A DNA stretch of 64,000 nucleotides from Aphis gossypii (lineage: Eukaryota; Arthropoda; Insecta; Hemiptera; Aphididae): assembly GCF_020184175.1 (NCBI RefSeq), contig NC_065530.1, positions 43,005,260-43,069,259 of the forward strand. The letters run 5' to 3'. The notes beneath the pieces are model-generated. The model made no database searches. It was not told the origin of the DNA and saw only the letters and a list, made by a program, of their open reading frames with translations. Below, one piece after another: positions 51,915 through 63,649 of this stretch. Every line of letters begins with the position of its first letter. The first letter of the stretch is position 1. A program made the position numbers and the translations under genes.

Positions 51915-52351
51915 CAGTGTTTCTCAACCAGGGGGTCGCGTAGGTCAAACATAATTAAAAGCTGATTTATAAAATATAACTTTTTATTTAAATATTTAAA
52001 ACTTTTTACTGAACATAAATAACACAAAAATGAAATTAATAATAACAATTATAAGCAGTCGATTAAATGTAGGTATATATCTCATCAATAAATCGGGCAC
52101 TTTTCCATTAATAGGAATTCTTGATGATCCGAGACATTACGTTCAAACTTGATAAACTTAAGTCACTATAGATATAGTATTTATTTATAAATTGATATTT
52201 AAAATGTTATATTTCGTTTGGTTAATATACGATAGGATATTTTTATTGTTCAAATTTTTACTTAATAAAGATGGAGGGGGTCGAGAAGTAATTGACCATA
52301 CCTTTATACCTATTTTGGGGGTCGAGACACTAAAAAGGTTGAGAAACGATG
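51915..52351. mobile_element. hAT-type MITE, 437 bp
   Basis: Left terminus CAGTGTTTCTCAACC; reversed right terminus CATCGTTTCTCAACC (13 of 15 identical). Inside the termini, GGGGGTCGCG faces CGACCCCC. Perfect 8-bp target duplications GTTTATTG occur at 51,907-51,914 and 52,352-52,359. The ORF at 52,192-52,407 runs across the right end and is not a gene. Confidence 0.9.
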
Positions 52352-52359
52352 GTTTATTG

Positions 52360-53674
52360 TGTTGTCTTATATCGATGTTTCCCCCCTTTTTTATAGCTTG
52401 TTTTTAGTTTTTTCCAAAGCCTTGAAGGCTTGAACGTATTTATATTCTTTTTATTTATTGTATCAGCTATACTAAATACCTATTGTTCAATAAGGCTTTA
52501 ACCCATTTATTTTTTATTTATTTATTTATTTATTTCCTTTTTTTTTATTTGTTCGTTAAAAAGTTAAATACACTACTAGCTAGGTACGTTATAATTATAT
52601 TTACAAATAAAAATTATTGTTTTTATTTCGTATTTTTGAGTAGGTAGGTACATAAATTAGTTGTTAAAAAGTTTTAATGACTTGCAAGAGAGATTAAAAA
52701 TAAGAAGCAGCGAAAATAGATTAAATAGTTTGTATAGTTAACTAGCTAGTACGAAGTCACTAGGAAAACTGTTTGAAAAACGAAGTGAAAAAGACGTATG
52801 CAACTATTCCAACTATAGATGTACCATAAAGAGTTGCATCAGCACTAATTCAGCAGAAAAGGACGGATTGAGAGGAATTGGTAAAATGGTCTCAACAACC
52901 TAAAACCTAAAAAGATATATGTTCAATGTTTTTAATAGACTCGCATATTACTTAGAACTAAATTGTTATTTAGTTTAATTGTTTAAGACTTAAGTTCTAA
53001 AAATAAATTAAATTGTCATTTAATCATTTTTTTTTTTTTAATTTAATTTTTAACTGGTATAGTGGTGACTATCTGACATCTCTATAGAGATAGTCTAGAC
53101 TCTAGATTTAACTTTCGGGTAACATCCTTTGAATGGTCTAAGATCATCATTTTAGCAGATGATAAATAACGATATCATAATATCATATAGGACGCAGATT
53201 ATTAAATCATTATAACTTTCTACATTCTACTACAGTTTATTTTTTCTAATAATTCAATAATTGTTTTTTGATTAGATGTCTTTATATTCTTGATAATAAA
53301 CTTTATATTGACTATATGGACTCTAAAAAAGCGAAAATAATATATATATTATTATTAATATTAAATAGGTTTATTATGATGTTTAACTTAAATTATAGTA
53401 TTGTACGATCATTGCTTACACATTACATTACTGATGATTCCACACCACGCCACTGATTATAGTAATCAATAATCATCACGTTTCATACATAATAGGTACA
53501 TAATATATATAAATATTATAATTTTAAGAATTCACAATATTAGTTTTTTCAAATATTCTATATTTTCTTATATTATAGTTAAATCTAAACTTTACACTTG
53601 TGTAAATTAATCAACTATAATAGGTGTAACAGTAATATGAGTACCTATTACAGTATCAATTATTAAATACTGTG
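52360..53674. other. AT-rich stretch with ATTT repeat
   Basis: No gene supported. It holds an ATTT tetranucleotide run at about 52,506-52,540 and a palindromic patch at about 53,080-53,105 (CTATCTGACATCTCTATAGAGATAG). Confidence 0.45.
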
Positions 53675-53911
53675 AAGTGGCGTCACAAGCTTATTTTTTT
53701 GGGGCAATTGCCTCAAACAATTTTAGGTGGATGAGTAATTTTGTTTGATCGTTACAATATTTTTGTATTAAACTATCATTATAAATAATTTATAATGTAT
53801 TATTTTTAATATTTAATAGGTACATAGGTATTTCAGCAGGTTTTTTATTGATTGGTTGGTTGGTTAACGTCAACATTTGCCCCTGTGAAGAAAATGTTCG
53901 TGATGCCACTG
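53675..53911. mobile_element. hAT-like MITE, about 237 bp
   Basis: The left end AAGTGGCGTCACAA and reversed right end CAGTGGCATCACGA share 11 of 14 positions. Flanks ATACTGTG (53,667-53,674) and ATGATGTG (53,912-53,919) agree at 6 of 8 positions, as expected of an older insertion. It sits just downstream of the odorant receptor gene. Confidence 0.6.
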
Positions 53912-54038
53912 ATGATGTGATATGTTATTAAACAATTGTTGCTAATGTATGTAATAAGTTTGCACTACGCATGTCCAAAAATATCTTATTTAGATAAACA
54001 ATTGTATGTTTTTTGATTAGATTCCCGACTTTATATGT

Positions 54039-57000
54039 TTATGTCTTGGTATTGACTCGCCTTAATACCATATAGTAAGTGTATAGTGCTTTTACAAACT
54101 GAAAAAAAATGTCAAAGATATATATTAGATATATAGCTATAATCAGATAGCAAAAACTTAATAGTACCTATATATGGCTATATTGTTACTTATTGTGCTT
54201 TATGCATACTTTATTAAGGTAGGTACCTACCTATATTGTTTACATATAATGTCAATATGGACTAGTGGACTGAAGGTAAAGTAAAAAAAAATTAAATAAA
54301 AATCATCTTACTGAAATAAATGACTCATAACTTAATTTGTACATGTAATATCCTGTGATTAAAGTTGGTTTTATAGATCTTAAAATCATTAATGTCAGTA
54401 ATTGTCGTACTCTTTTATCGCATCGCCACCACGGAACATTATACAATGCTGTGCAAACACTTAATTGCTGCAAATTAACACAAATAACTGTAAAATTACA
54501 TTATTTAGGTAAGTTTATAGGTTTATCCGTACTTTTTGTATAATAAATTCACCAAAAAAATTGTTGAGATATTGATGCCACACACTCACACAAATGAAAC
54601 AGATTACACTGATTGTTTCGATTACACTAGCACTAATCTAAAATAAATATAAAATAGATATGTACGTGATAAAACTATATAATTTTATTCCAACATATTA
54701 AATAATAATTTAAATAGATTAAATTTTTTAGTTAGGTAAGCATAGGTTTAAAAAAACAATTGAAATGCAGAAAAAGGAAAATAATTTTAAATAAGTTTAA
54801 TTTAGTCATTTTAGGATAATTACAAATATTATATAAATTTATATTACTATTAAAACACATCTTTATGACTAAAATTTATAATTTGTAATAAATTATATTC
54901 CAAGTAATCATAACAGTTTTATTATAAACCGTTTATATTATATAAAATCGATACGTAACTGATTACTGATATAGGATAAATAGGTAGTAAAAATAAAAAT
55001 TATAAAAAGTATAAATAATATGTAACTCTCCTGTGTAGTAATAATAAATACTAATATCAGTAAAATCCCTATTTATTTTGTTTTATTAATTATTATTAAT
55101 TTTTTTAAACTATTCAGGGAATAAATTAATTGATTTATTTTTAAATATTTAAGATTTTAAAAATACAGTGAAACTTCTATTTAATGAAGTCTCACAGGCG
55201 CGATATATAAAAAAATTTCGTATTATTCATGGTTCACAAAAATAATTCGTTTAATAGAAAATTTCGTTAAATAGAAGTGAGAAGTCCGTTACATGGGAGT
55301 TTGGCTGTATCATGATTAAGATATCATTTATTTTAATTTATTAGTTAAGTATAAAAAAAAATCGATGTACAAAATTATTATATTACATACAGGCTAATTA
55401 ACCAATAATATATAAAATTATAAAAATATATTGTAACCTTATTAATAATGAATTTATTCGAATCTTGATTTTTTAAATTGATAAGTATATTTATAAGGAT
55501 CACATTTTTAAATCTATAGATTTGTTTATACTATCTATAATAGAATTCTGTGGTGTTGTCAAATTTTAATATTTAAATAATAATAAATACACTTTTTTCT
55601 GTAAATTATTAATCAGATGACTTTTTGGAAATGTTGATAAAACTCAAAATTTGAACAAATCATTTTGAGTTATTTTATTTAACTTTGTTTATCTACTACC
55701 AAGGATAATATAAGGTCTATAATAATCAGATAATATAGGTTTGATAGATAAGGGTCTATGATGATTTAAAAATTATAACCATCTGCTAGTTTATAGTAAA
55801 AAAAGTTAATATACCGTTAACTGAAATAATGCAAATGTCACTGAAGTTATTCCATGTAAATAATCCACTAGTATGAGTGTGCTAAACAGTTTACGTATAT
55901 TTTTTATATAACTGCAAAACAAACAAATAACAACTAAAATATGATCATACAAATAGTTTAAATATTGGTTCCTACTAATAAATCGAAACATACCTACATA
56001 ATATTATGATATAGTCATATTGTAGCTATAAAGTTATACAATTTGATGTAAAATATTGAATTTTACTTATTTAAATTGAATACTCACTCAAGGATTAGGA
56101 TGTGATGTTTAACACACTCTCGGAGTGTCGAGTAGCATCTCATTTTTTGTTTTTCAGTAAAAACAGAAGTCTGGTTCGTACACGAAACATTTTCAACTGT
56201 AAAAAGCTTATGTCACAAATTTTAAGCCGACATCCGGGGATAATACGTCACCGCGCAGGTCCGTCAATTTTACAACTATATCTAAGATTATTCATCAATA
56301 ATTTTAGATATCATCATTCATACTAATTGATAAATTAAATGGAATATTCATTACATTGATCAATTATATTATTTATTACTTTATTAGATATTATATAAAC
56401 ATTCTTCAAAAAGAAAGTGTCTATATCCAGTTAATGATATGACTATAAATAACTAGGTATAGGTATTTATTTAATTAGACATTATTTTGACTACCAATTG
56501 TATCAAAAGGGTTTAGTTTTTTTCGTAATTAGTGATATTGGAAGTTGTGAGTTTGTCATGATGATGATCAGGGCTGGATTAAGGTTTTAACCACCCATAG
56601 GCTAAAATAAATTTACCACCTAATTTCATAGGTAAAATTTTCTATCACTGATATCAGTAGTAGTTTAATTTCATAATAATTTTAAAAAAAATTTGCTAGG
56701 AAACATTAAGTAGTATTAGTGAAGTATAAGCCACTTAAATACATTTTAAATAGCTGTTCAATTCGATATTTATCTGAAAGATTTTACAAAATAGTAACGA
56801 ATTGAAAAGTGAATAAAGACTTTTTCATTTTTTACCAAAGTTTGTGTAATAGGGATAATGAGACATAAAATAAAAATAATTATCAACAAATTTTTTTTAA
56901 AAATATTTTTAAGATGATTGAAGTATGTATAACTTTTCAGTCACTAATCACCAGTAAAAATGCTGAACAAATTATCCACAAAATTGACTGTAATTTTTTT

Positions 57001-58564
57001 TTGTTATTGTAATTTAAAAACGATTATAGAATGCAATTTTAACAATTTTAGACGTTGTATAATTTTCAAAAAACATTTTGATAGCTGCCTATAATTCACC
57101 TATAAAGATTTGAAAATTTCTTTTATAGTTTAATTCCGTTTGTGAGATAAAATTTTTATTTTTAAGTAAAAAGTCTTGAAATTTTAATACAAAGACCTTC
57201 ATACGAGTTATTCTTGCGACAGTCTCTACATTTTCGCAAATTTTAACCAGTTTGTAATATTATAATACAATAATATAATACTTACATTGTGCTAAAGTGT
57301 TTTCGTTATTATTTAAAGATGTGTTTAGTAATTCGATTTGACCGCCAACAGCATAAATTGCTCCAAAAAAATATGTATCAATGCCCAAGTACACAAGCAC
57401 AATTAAAAACAATGCAATAGAATGGCAGACAAAAATTGTTAAAAACATCCAATTTTCGTTCAACGTAAATGGCATCCAACAACTCAAAGGGTAGCTTTTT
57501 GGATCGTTGTAGTATTGAAAATTGGACCGATCACTAAAATACATACATATATACAATAGGTAATTATTAGAAAAATTGCATAAACAGATTTTGTCAATCG
57601 CTTAAATATAATATAAACTAAATAACACAAACTGACTAGTGTTCCTCCTGTATAGTTTAATATAGAAGTGGATTTTTTGCTATTAGCAGGAATAAAGACC
57701 TACAGTATCGGGAACTAATCAGACTTTCCCTGTAGATTACTAACTGAAACTTTAGAGACAGAGATTGAATTCTTTGAATACTTCCTAACTTATTGTTAAT
57801 ATGGTAAACGTGTTGTCATTTATAGTATATTATTGGTTAATGGTTTGCTGCTAATGAACTATAATGCGCAGTATTTAGCTATTTACAATGAATCGATAAT
57901 ATGTTTATTATTTTTCTATCGACTCTTCTAGATTCGAAATTCAAAAGGTGTAGTTTTGAATGCAACCACCCAATGGCTGCCCCTAGAGGAATCTTATCTA
58001 GTCTGTAGTGTTATCGGAGAAATTAATAATTGCTAAAATAAACAAAATTAAAAATAAATAATAACATTTTAAAATTCAATGAAGAAAATTTCATTCACTT
58101 TACCCTTTTGAATATGTCAACAGAGGACTGACGATTATAAAAAAACCCGCAACAAAACCGCTGAATAAATACCAATAGCTGATCTTTTTCGTTTGTTTTA
58201 AATAGTCGGCAGTAAACACATCAGCCGAGCGTCCGTACGCCTTCGATCCTTGAGTTTGTAATTGTGCCAGCGCGAATTTAAGATGGGCAAATTCCCAGTT
58301 GAACACCGTCATATAAATCCATTTGTACAGACCCGAGAAAAACATGGTCCAAATATCTATGGTCCTTGCCAATATTGTTAGTTCGGTGGTGACAAACATT
58401 TGGACCGTCATCAGAGTCGTGAACAAGGTTAGGATGATAAAAATTATAGATCTATAAAAGTTAAAAACTCGACGCGTCCACTTCGTCGAGTCACTAGGGG
58501 GAAGCACACCAATCCATTGGAGAACATTGTACGCAAACGATAGATAATCACAATTCTGCAGCAT
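54039..58564 (-). CDS. Insect odorant receptor (7tm_6 family), seven exons
   Basis: Ligand-binding subunit that forms a cation channel with Orco in olfactory neuron membranes. Exons (minus): 58104-58564, 57286-57533, 56088-56196, 55815-55911, 54533-54637, 54312-54467, 54039-54098. All phases agree and give 411 residues, the usual size. Seen: an intracellular N-terminus (MLQNCDYLSFAYNVLQWIG), TM1 (about 33-55), TM2 and TM3 hydrophobic segments, a long second extracellular loop before WMFLTIFVCHSIALFLIVLV, then the family motifs CYSTLRECVKHHILIL, FFGEFIIQK, LYNVPWWRCDKRVRQLLTLM, KPTLITGYYMY and a C-terminus LYTYYMVLRRVNTKT. The last three conserved C-terminal exons have standard insect OR boundaries. 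No stops or shifts, so it looks functional. Introns contain a pogo-like MITE and a hAT-like end. Which ligand it binds cannot be told. Confidence 0.93.
55166..55307. mobile_element. Short TA-flanked (Tc1/mariner/pogo-like) MITE in the OR gene intron
   Basis: Starts CAGTGAAACTTCTATTTAA and ends ACATGGGAGTTTGGCTG. The reverse of the right end (CAGCCAAACTCCCATGT) matches the left in its outer part. It is flanked by TA on both sides, the target duplication of this superfamily. Internally AATTTCGTTAAATAGAAG mirrors the left end. 142 bp, no coding capacity. Confidence 0.6.
56569..56640 (+). mobile_element. hAT-like terminus (copy A)
   Basis: CAGGGCTGGATTAAGG followed by TAGGCTAAAATAAATTTACCAC. The same 50-odd bases recur in reverse at 60,995-61,048. 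The other end of this copy was not found. It lies in the OR intron between exons 2 and 3. Confidence 0.55.
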
Positions 58565-60880
58565 GATTTTGAATTTTTATAATATTGTTGTATTTACGAC
58601 ATAAACGAATGAGTGAGTTAAGCTTCAACTTTGGAGGTTCATGTGATCACCACCAACTTTGGCAACATATTTTACCTATTTATGTAATTGTAATATATTT
58701 GTCATAGGTATATTATGTGTATTAACTTATTATATTACCTTGCAGGTTATGGAATTATAACTGAAATATTATTTTTTAAATTGTATATGCATTGGTTTAA
58801 TATAATAGTATAGATAACCGATTCCATTTTTTATTAGAGGTAATAATATGTTAATATGACAATTCCAAATATATTACTGTTTAAGGAATCTAAACTATAT
58901 ATTATTTGCCTATAATAACATAACCATTATAGGTTATAGGTATTATAGATGACGTATATCACGTACAGACGAATATAATATTGCATATGGTTGGACGTAG
59001 TATACTAGTATACACATAATATTATACATAAAAGTTGAACCCGTGCACTTCGTTGCCCGTTAAAATGCCAATTCTGTAATATGATTCGAATTTTGATTAA
59101 TTTGTTATTTGATATTCGGTTTAACGGTGTTTAAAACTCAGACATTTTCATTGACTATTTTAATTTTCAAAAAACTTGTGTAAGCGCTACTTTAAAATGC
59201 GAATTTTGTAAAATACTTTCTTATTGCACACTAAATTTGTGGTACGATTGTACGAATGTACCGTATAAATTGCAAGCATTGATCTATCATTGTTCACACC
59301 CTACGTTTATCAGTGAGTTAGTTAAGTAATAATATTATAGTCCCTCTTATGATTATACCAGAAGTATATAATTATGTAGGCAATCCACCTGTGATGGATT
59401 GAGGACCCCGCGAGATGTGTACTTTATAATTTCTTACCCTTAAGTTTCAAAGTTATATCAATTTTTTTTTTTAATATGGTGGATAAAAAACAATAATGTG
59501 CCATATCGTGGTTTTTATATTGTTGGTAAAACAATAAAACTTGATATAACTTATTATGTTAGTCTATTACTGTGATTTTGAGATTTACGGTTAGGTTTTT
59601 TTTTTTGTTGTTATGGTTTTGACAAAATATAACAATAGGTCTACAATTATTTAATTCAATTTTAAATTTATAATAAACAAAAATATAGCTTATTTTCTTG
59701 CTGGACAGTGGACAGTGACATCATTGGGTCTAACAATGTTGTTTTTTTTACATCCAGATTCCGTACTTTTCTGGTGGATTTTCTTAAAATTGTATTACAT
59801 AAGAACTTTCTCCTGCGACCAATAGGAGTGAATCAGTGAAAAATGTTACAAAAACGGGGAAAATAATTAATAATTATAATAAAAAATTGTTACCATGGTT
59901 ACCGAAAATAAAATAATAATAACAATCAGTACTTTTAATTTTTTTTTTTTGTTAAAATTGTTACCATGGGTTACTGAAAATTAATTTTTTTTTTGTGCAT
60001 TTAAGAGACCATAACTCCGGAACCACTTATCGCATCCATCTATTTATCAATCTTAATATACCCTGAAATTTTTAGAAATCAGTTTGGTCGATCTTGAGCT
60101 ATAAAATTTATTCAATATGTACACTTCTTTTTATATATATAGATAGGCTATAGGAATAGTAAGGTACTTTGTAAATGCAAACTTGTACTTTTTTATACCT
60201 AAATAAATACATATATAAAAACATAAATAAAAATAAAATAAATTAATAAAGATAAAAGTCTTAATTATTCCTCCCTCAACTTCACCACACATAGATTCTG
60301 GTAATAGTCTGCAGCAGGGTTATTATTTGAGAACTTGTTGGGAATTGCTGAATTCATTTAACTTTTTCGAATGTCAGATAGTAAATTAGTTTTATTATTT
60401 TCCATTTTATAGACTTAAGAATGCGTTATATGATAATATAATATAGTAGTATTAAATAATTAAAAAGTAATAATATCTATTAAAAAAAAAATGTATATTT
60501 GATATTAGGTACTGTTTTAATACTATTTATAATTTACAATATTCTATATCAAATAATTATTTAAAAACATAATATTTTTAATGTGGAAAATACATTTTTT
60601 TATACAACTACATTAATAATATTTATTTATTTTCATTAACTAGGTACTAGCAACTAGCATAAACTATAATAGCTCAATAACTAAAATGTATAAATACAAT
60701 ATAGATATTATTAAAATATATAGTATATATTCCTAAAATAAATATATTTAAGATATAAGATATTAAAATCGAATTCAAATGTAGTTATCTTGCATATTAA
60801 AATGAAACAATAATAATATTATGAGGTAAATGTATAACGTTTGTAGATAATTATAATTGATCTTCACTTAATAAAGTCGT
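58565..60880. other. AT-rich non-coding stretch with probable interspersed repeat
   Basis: No gene supported. A stretch at about 59,035-60,150 starts with CCCGTGCACTTCGTTGCCCG and ends with CCGGAACCACTTATCGCATC plus a TA-rich tail. GC-richer words of this kind are typical of interspersed repeats, but its class and borders are not clear. Confidence 0.35.
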
Positions 60881-60884
60881 GATG

Positions 60885-61048
60885 ACCATGGTCGTATTAC
60901 GCCGCTTAGGCTGTTTAGGTTAAAGCCTAAGGCGGCAAATTTTAACAGGCGAAACGAAATACGGCGGAAATACCAAATTTTAAATTTGTAAATTAAGTGG
61001 TAAATTTATTTTAGCCTATGGGCGGCAAAAACCTTAATCCGGCCCTAA
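60885..61048 (-). mobile_element. hAT-like element or terminus (copy B, inverted relative to copy A)
   Basis: Read on the minus strand from 61,048 it begins AGGGCCGGATTAAGG and continues with CCCATAGGCTAAAATAAATT, nearly identical to copy A. The left part contains GGCTTTAACC-type words and CCTAAGGCGGCAAA. Flanking TAATAAAG and TAATAAAT could be a target duplication (7 of 8), but the inverted ends do not match well. Confidence 0.5.
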
Positions 61049-61049
61049 T

Positions 61050-62630
61050 AAATCTAAAAAATAGTAATCATTGATACCAATACTATCGGCGATATTTATA
61101 CATATATTAGCAGTATATTATTAATATATTATGGGTATCCACTGTTCCATTTATTATTACCTAGGTAGTAGGTAATAGGTAGGTACCTTAGAAGTTAGAA
61201 TTTTATATTATAGAGTTGAGACGGAAATGTTAGTTTTTTTTTTTTTACTTTGAATGCATTGAATCAATAATATAATATCAGCTACCTTACTTATTATACA
61301 CACATTAATGTGTTATTAATAATACCTAATACTATGACAATTCCAAACACACAAAAAATCAAAATTATATATATTTGCCTGCAAAAGCATAATCATTATA
61401 TACATACTATATACCAAATATTTATACGATATACCTACACAAATTTATATGTTGTAAATATATAAACATTAAACATGTATGCTGTACCTATACTTTTATG
61501 TATATAAATTCAGCTTATTGATGACCATCATCGTCCACGGTATATATTATTTACATAATATCCACTTATTATATAAGCTACTTTACCTACTTGCTACTGT
61601 TATTTACTATAGTTATAATAGTTATATATTGTTAACATTACTACCTACTTAATGTTTTATAAAAGGTATGATGATTCCAAATAGACATATCACTGTTTAA
61701 GAAATCAAAACTATATATATTTGACTATAATAGAATAATACCCATTTCTATAATAATAAGTTGTATCTTTGTAAGTATATATATATAGGGTGACCAATTT
61801 AACTATATTAATTTTATATATTAATTCGTATTAGGTTGAAGCATAAGTTGCTATAGAATTCAAGAGTTGTGTGACTTTTTCTGAGCAGATCAGATGAGTA
61901 GACATAATATAGGTATAGAATAAAGATAGGTGATAAATCATTTAACTGGGATAGTCCAGCATTGACTATTTATTTTGTAGTGGGATTAGTAGGAAGAGTA
62001 AAAGTTATTAATTATTATGCTTATAAAGTAGTAATAGGGACACTAGGACAATTCATTAAAATATACCCTAAATCATTACTAAAATCACAATTCTAAAATT
62101 TTCATAAATTTCTAAGCAGAAATATCCATCATTTATCCACCAGAAAGCACCATTTTTCATAGTTTTTTCCTACTATTTTATAGGGGCAGAACTGCAGAAG
62201 CGTTCAACCAAAAAAATAATTTTTAAAATCAAATATTTACCAATTTTCTCAATCAGAAATCATAAATCACTAACGTATCATTTTTACCAAGGTAAGGTAT
62301 ATAGTAGAATTTATCATATTTTATTTTAACAATTTTTACTCCTTTTAAGAGAAAGTTTATTCGTTTTCAGGAGAAAAAATGACCTACTTCTCTCACAATT
62401 TTCGTCAATCCAGGTTATGAAATTTTCAAGTTTTTGTATACAATTTTTTAACAAATTCAATGGATTATCTGTATTTTACCATTTTTTTAAGAAACTCAGA
62501 TTTCCAACTCGCTCTCAAATTTCTCGTTTTTAAGTGAGAATTTCTCATTTTTAGTCAAAATTCACCATTTTTTAAAACCCTAGTAACACCTCAAATTTCT
62601 AGCGTAGTTCTGGATTTCTCAGGTACTTCA
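61050..62630. other. AT-rich non-coding stretch
   Basis: No gene, repeat border or RNA gene could be supported. Confidence 0.4.
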
Positions 62631-62633
62631 TTA

Positions 62634-62945
62634 TCAAAACATATGTTTTTTTTCATTGAATTTTAATAAGGGTAATCCGTTATTTTTTACAAAATTTAAT
62701 AAAACATTTAGATCGTTTACAAAATAATTAGGGAATGAAATATTTTTAAAAACCTTAGTAGATAAAATACTTATTAAATATTTATGTAATTTTACACCTT
62801 CTATTTTTTGGGGTGTGGCTCGATTACCAGGTTTCAAGCCAAGTCTTTTTAAAACAAAAGGCTTCAGATCACTAACTATTTTTAATTCACCAGATTTTAT
62901 TTTATTTAAAACATCATCCTTATTCCTTTGAAGACGGATTGACAA
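62634..62945 (-). pseudogene. Unrecognised ORF, probably a frameshifted gene fragment
   Basis: A 103-codon open frame, basic and hydrophilic at first (LQRNKDDVLNKIKSGELKIV, then KRLGLKPGNRATPQKIEGVK), ending NGLPLLKFNEKKHMF. The annotated start is a TTG after a stop, so there is no natural initiation codon. Immediately upstream on the same strand, in another frame, an ATG at about 63,020 opens MVEVNIESCCDDLNFVLNNI and runs into this segment, which suggests one frameshift or a missed splice. I recognise no family. It may derive from a transposon or a decayed gene. Confidence 0.35.
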
Positions 62946-63190
62946 TTATAACATTAAAAATATTATTTAAAACAAAATTTAAATCATCACAACAACTTTC
63001 AATGTTCACTTCAACCATATTGAACCTATTTTGAGAGATTATGGTAACATTCATTATACCTCTGTACCAATAATAATGTAAAATGTTATCTCTTTCAGAT
63101 AAAAAATAATGTACACTAACTATTTCTCTGTGATATACAGTTTACAAATTTTAAGTAAATTTTAAGTTCAAAATTGACTGAATAAGAGCC

Positions 63191-63397
63191 ATTTTTAAAA
63201 AAATTTAAAACCATTTAAAATTAATTCTTAATGGTTACTTTTTGAATGTTTGTATGTATTTTTTTTTAGAAGTGTTATAATTTTATACACATATTATGTT
63301 AGTTTTCTTTATAACACTTCTAAAAAAAAAAAAGTATAAACATTCAAAAAGTAACCAATTAGAATTAATTACAAATGATTTTAAAATTTGTTAAAAA
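63191..63397. repeat. Foldback element with about 85-bp inverted repeats
   Basis: Two arms, about 63,191-63,280 and about 63,310-63,397, are reverse complements along nearly their whole length: AATGGTTACTTTTTGAATGT in the left arm faces ACATTCAAAAAGTAACCAAT-type sequence in the right, and AGAAGTGTTATA faces TATAACACTTCT at the loop. The loop is about 30 bases. Structure fits a MITE of foldback type. No target duplication was identified. Confidence 0.8.
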
Positions 63398-63481
63398 TAA
63401 TTAAGAATAATGTATTATTTAATACATTGATATAAATAATATTCTTATCTATCTCAGTGGTTATAATGGTGAACGGCCACC

Positions 63482-63640
63482 TAGATCACCGTCCAAATAG
63501 ATCCCCATGATCTAAATGACACTAAGAGATCTAATTGACAGGGGATCTAAATAACCATAGGGAACTAGTTGACAATATCTTAGCCGGGGATCTAAATTAC
63601 TCATTTTACGTTTAGATCTCCCTTGATCTACTAGATACCC
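63482..63640. repeat. Cluster of GATCTAAATGAC-type words
   Basis: Variants of (GG)GGATCTAAATGAC recur at about 63,508, 63,527, 63,541, 63,561 and 63,586, followed by inverted copies (TTTAGATCTCCC, then GATCTACTAGATACCCC). It is not an exact tandem repeat; unit length varies between about 14 and 25 bases. Confidence 0.7.
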
Positions 63641-63649
63641 CTTTTATGG

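Noticed and set aside
54355..54543. 62-codon plus-strand ORF
   Set aside because: Antisense to conserved exon 6 of the odorant receptor.
56102..56326. 74-codon plus-strand ORF
   Set aside because: Antisense to odorant receptor exon 3, which carries the CYSTLRECVKHH motif on the minus strand.
56569..61048. A single 4.5-kb hAT transposon carrying OR exons
   Set aside because: The two ends are homologous and inverted, but flanking target duplications do not match (ATGATGAT versus AATAAATC), so independent insertions are simpler.
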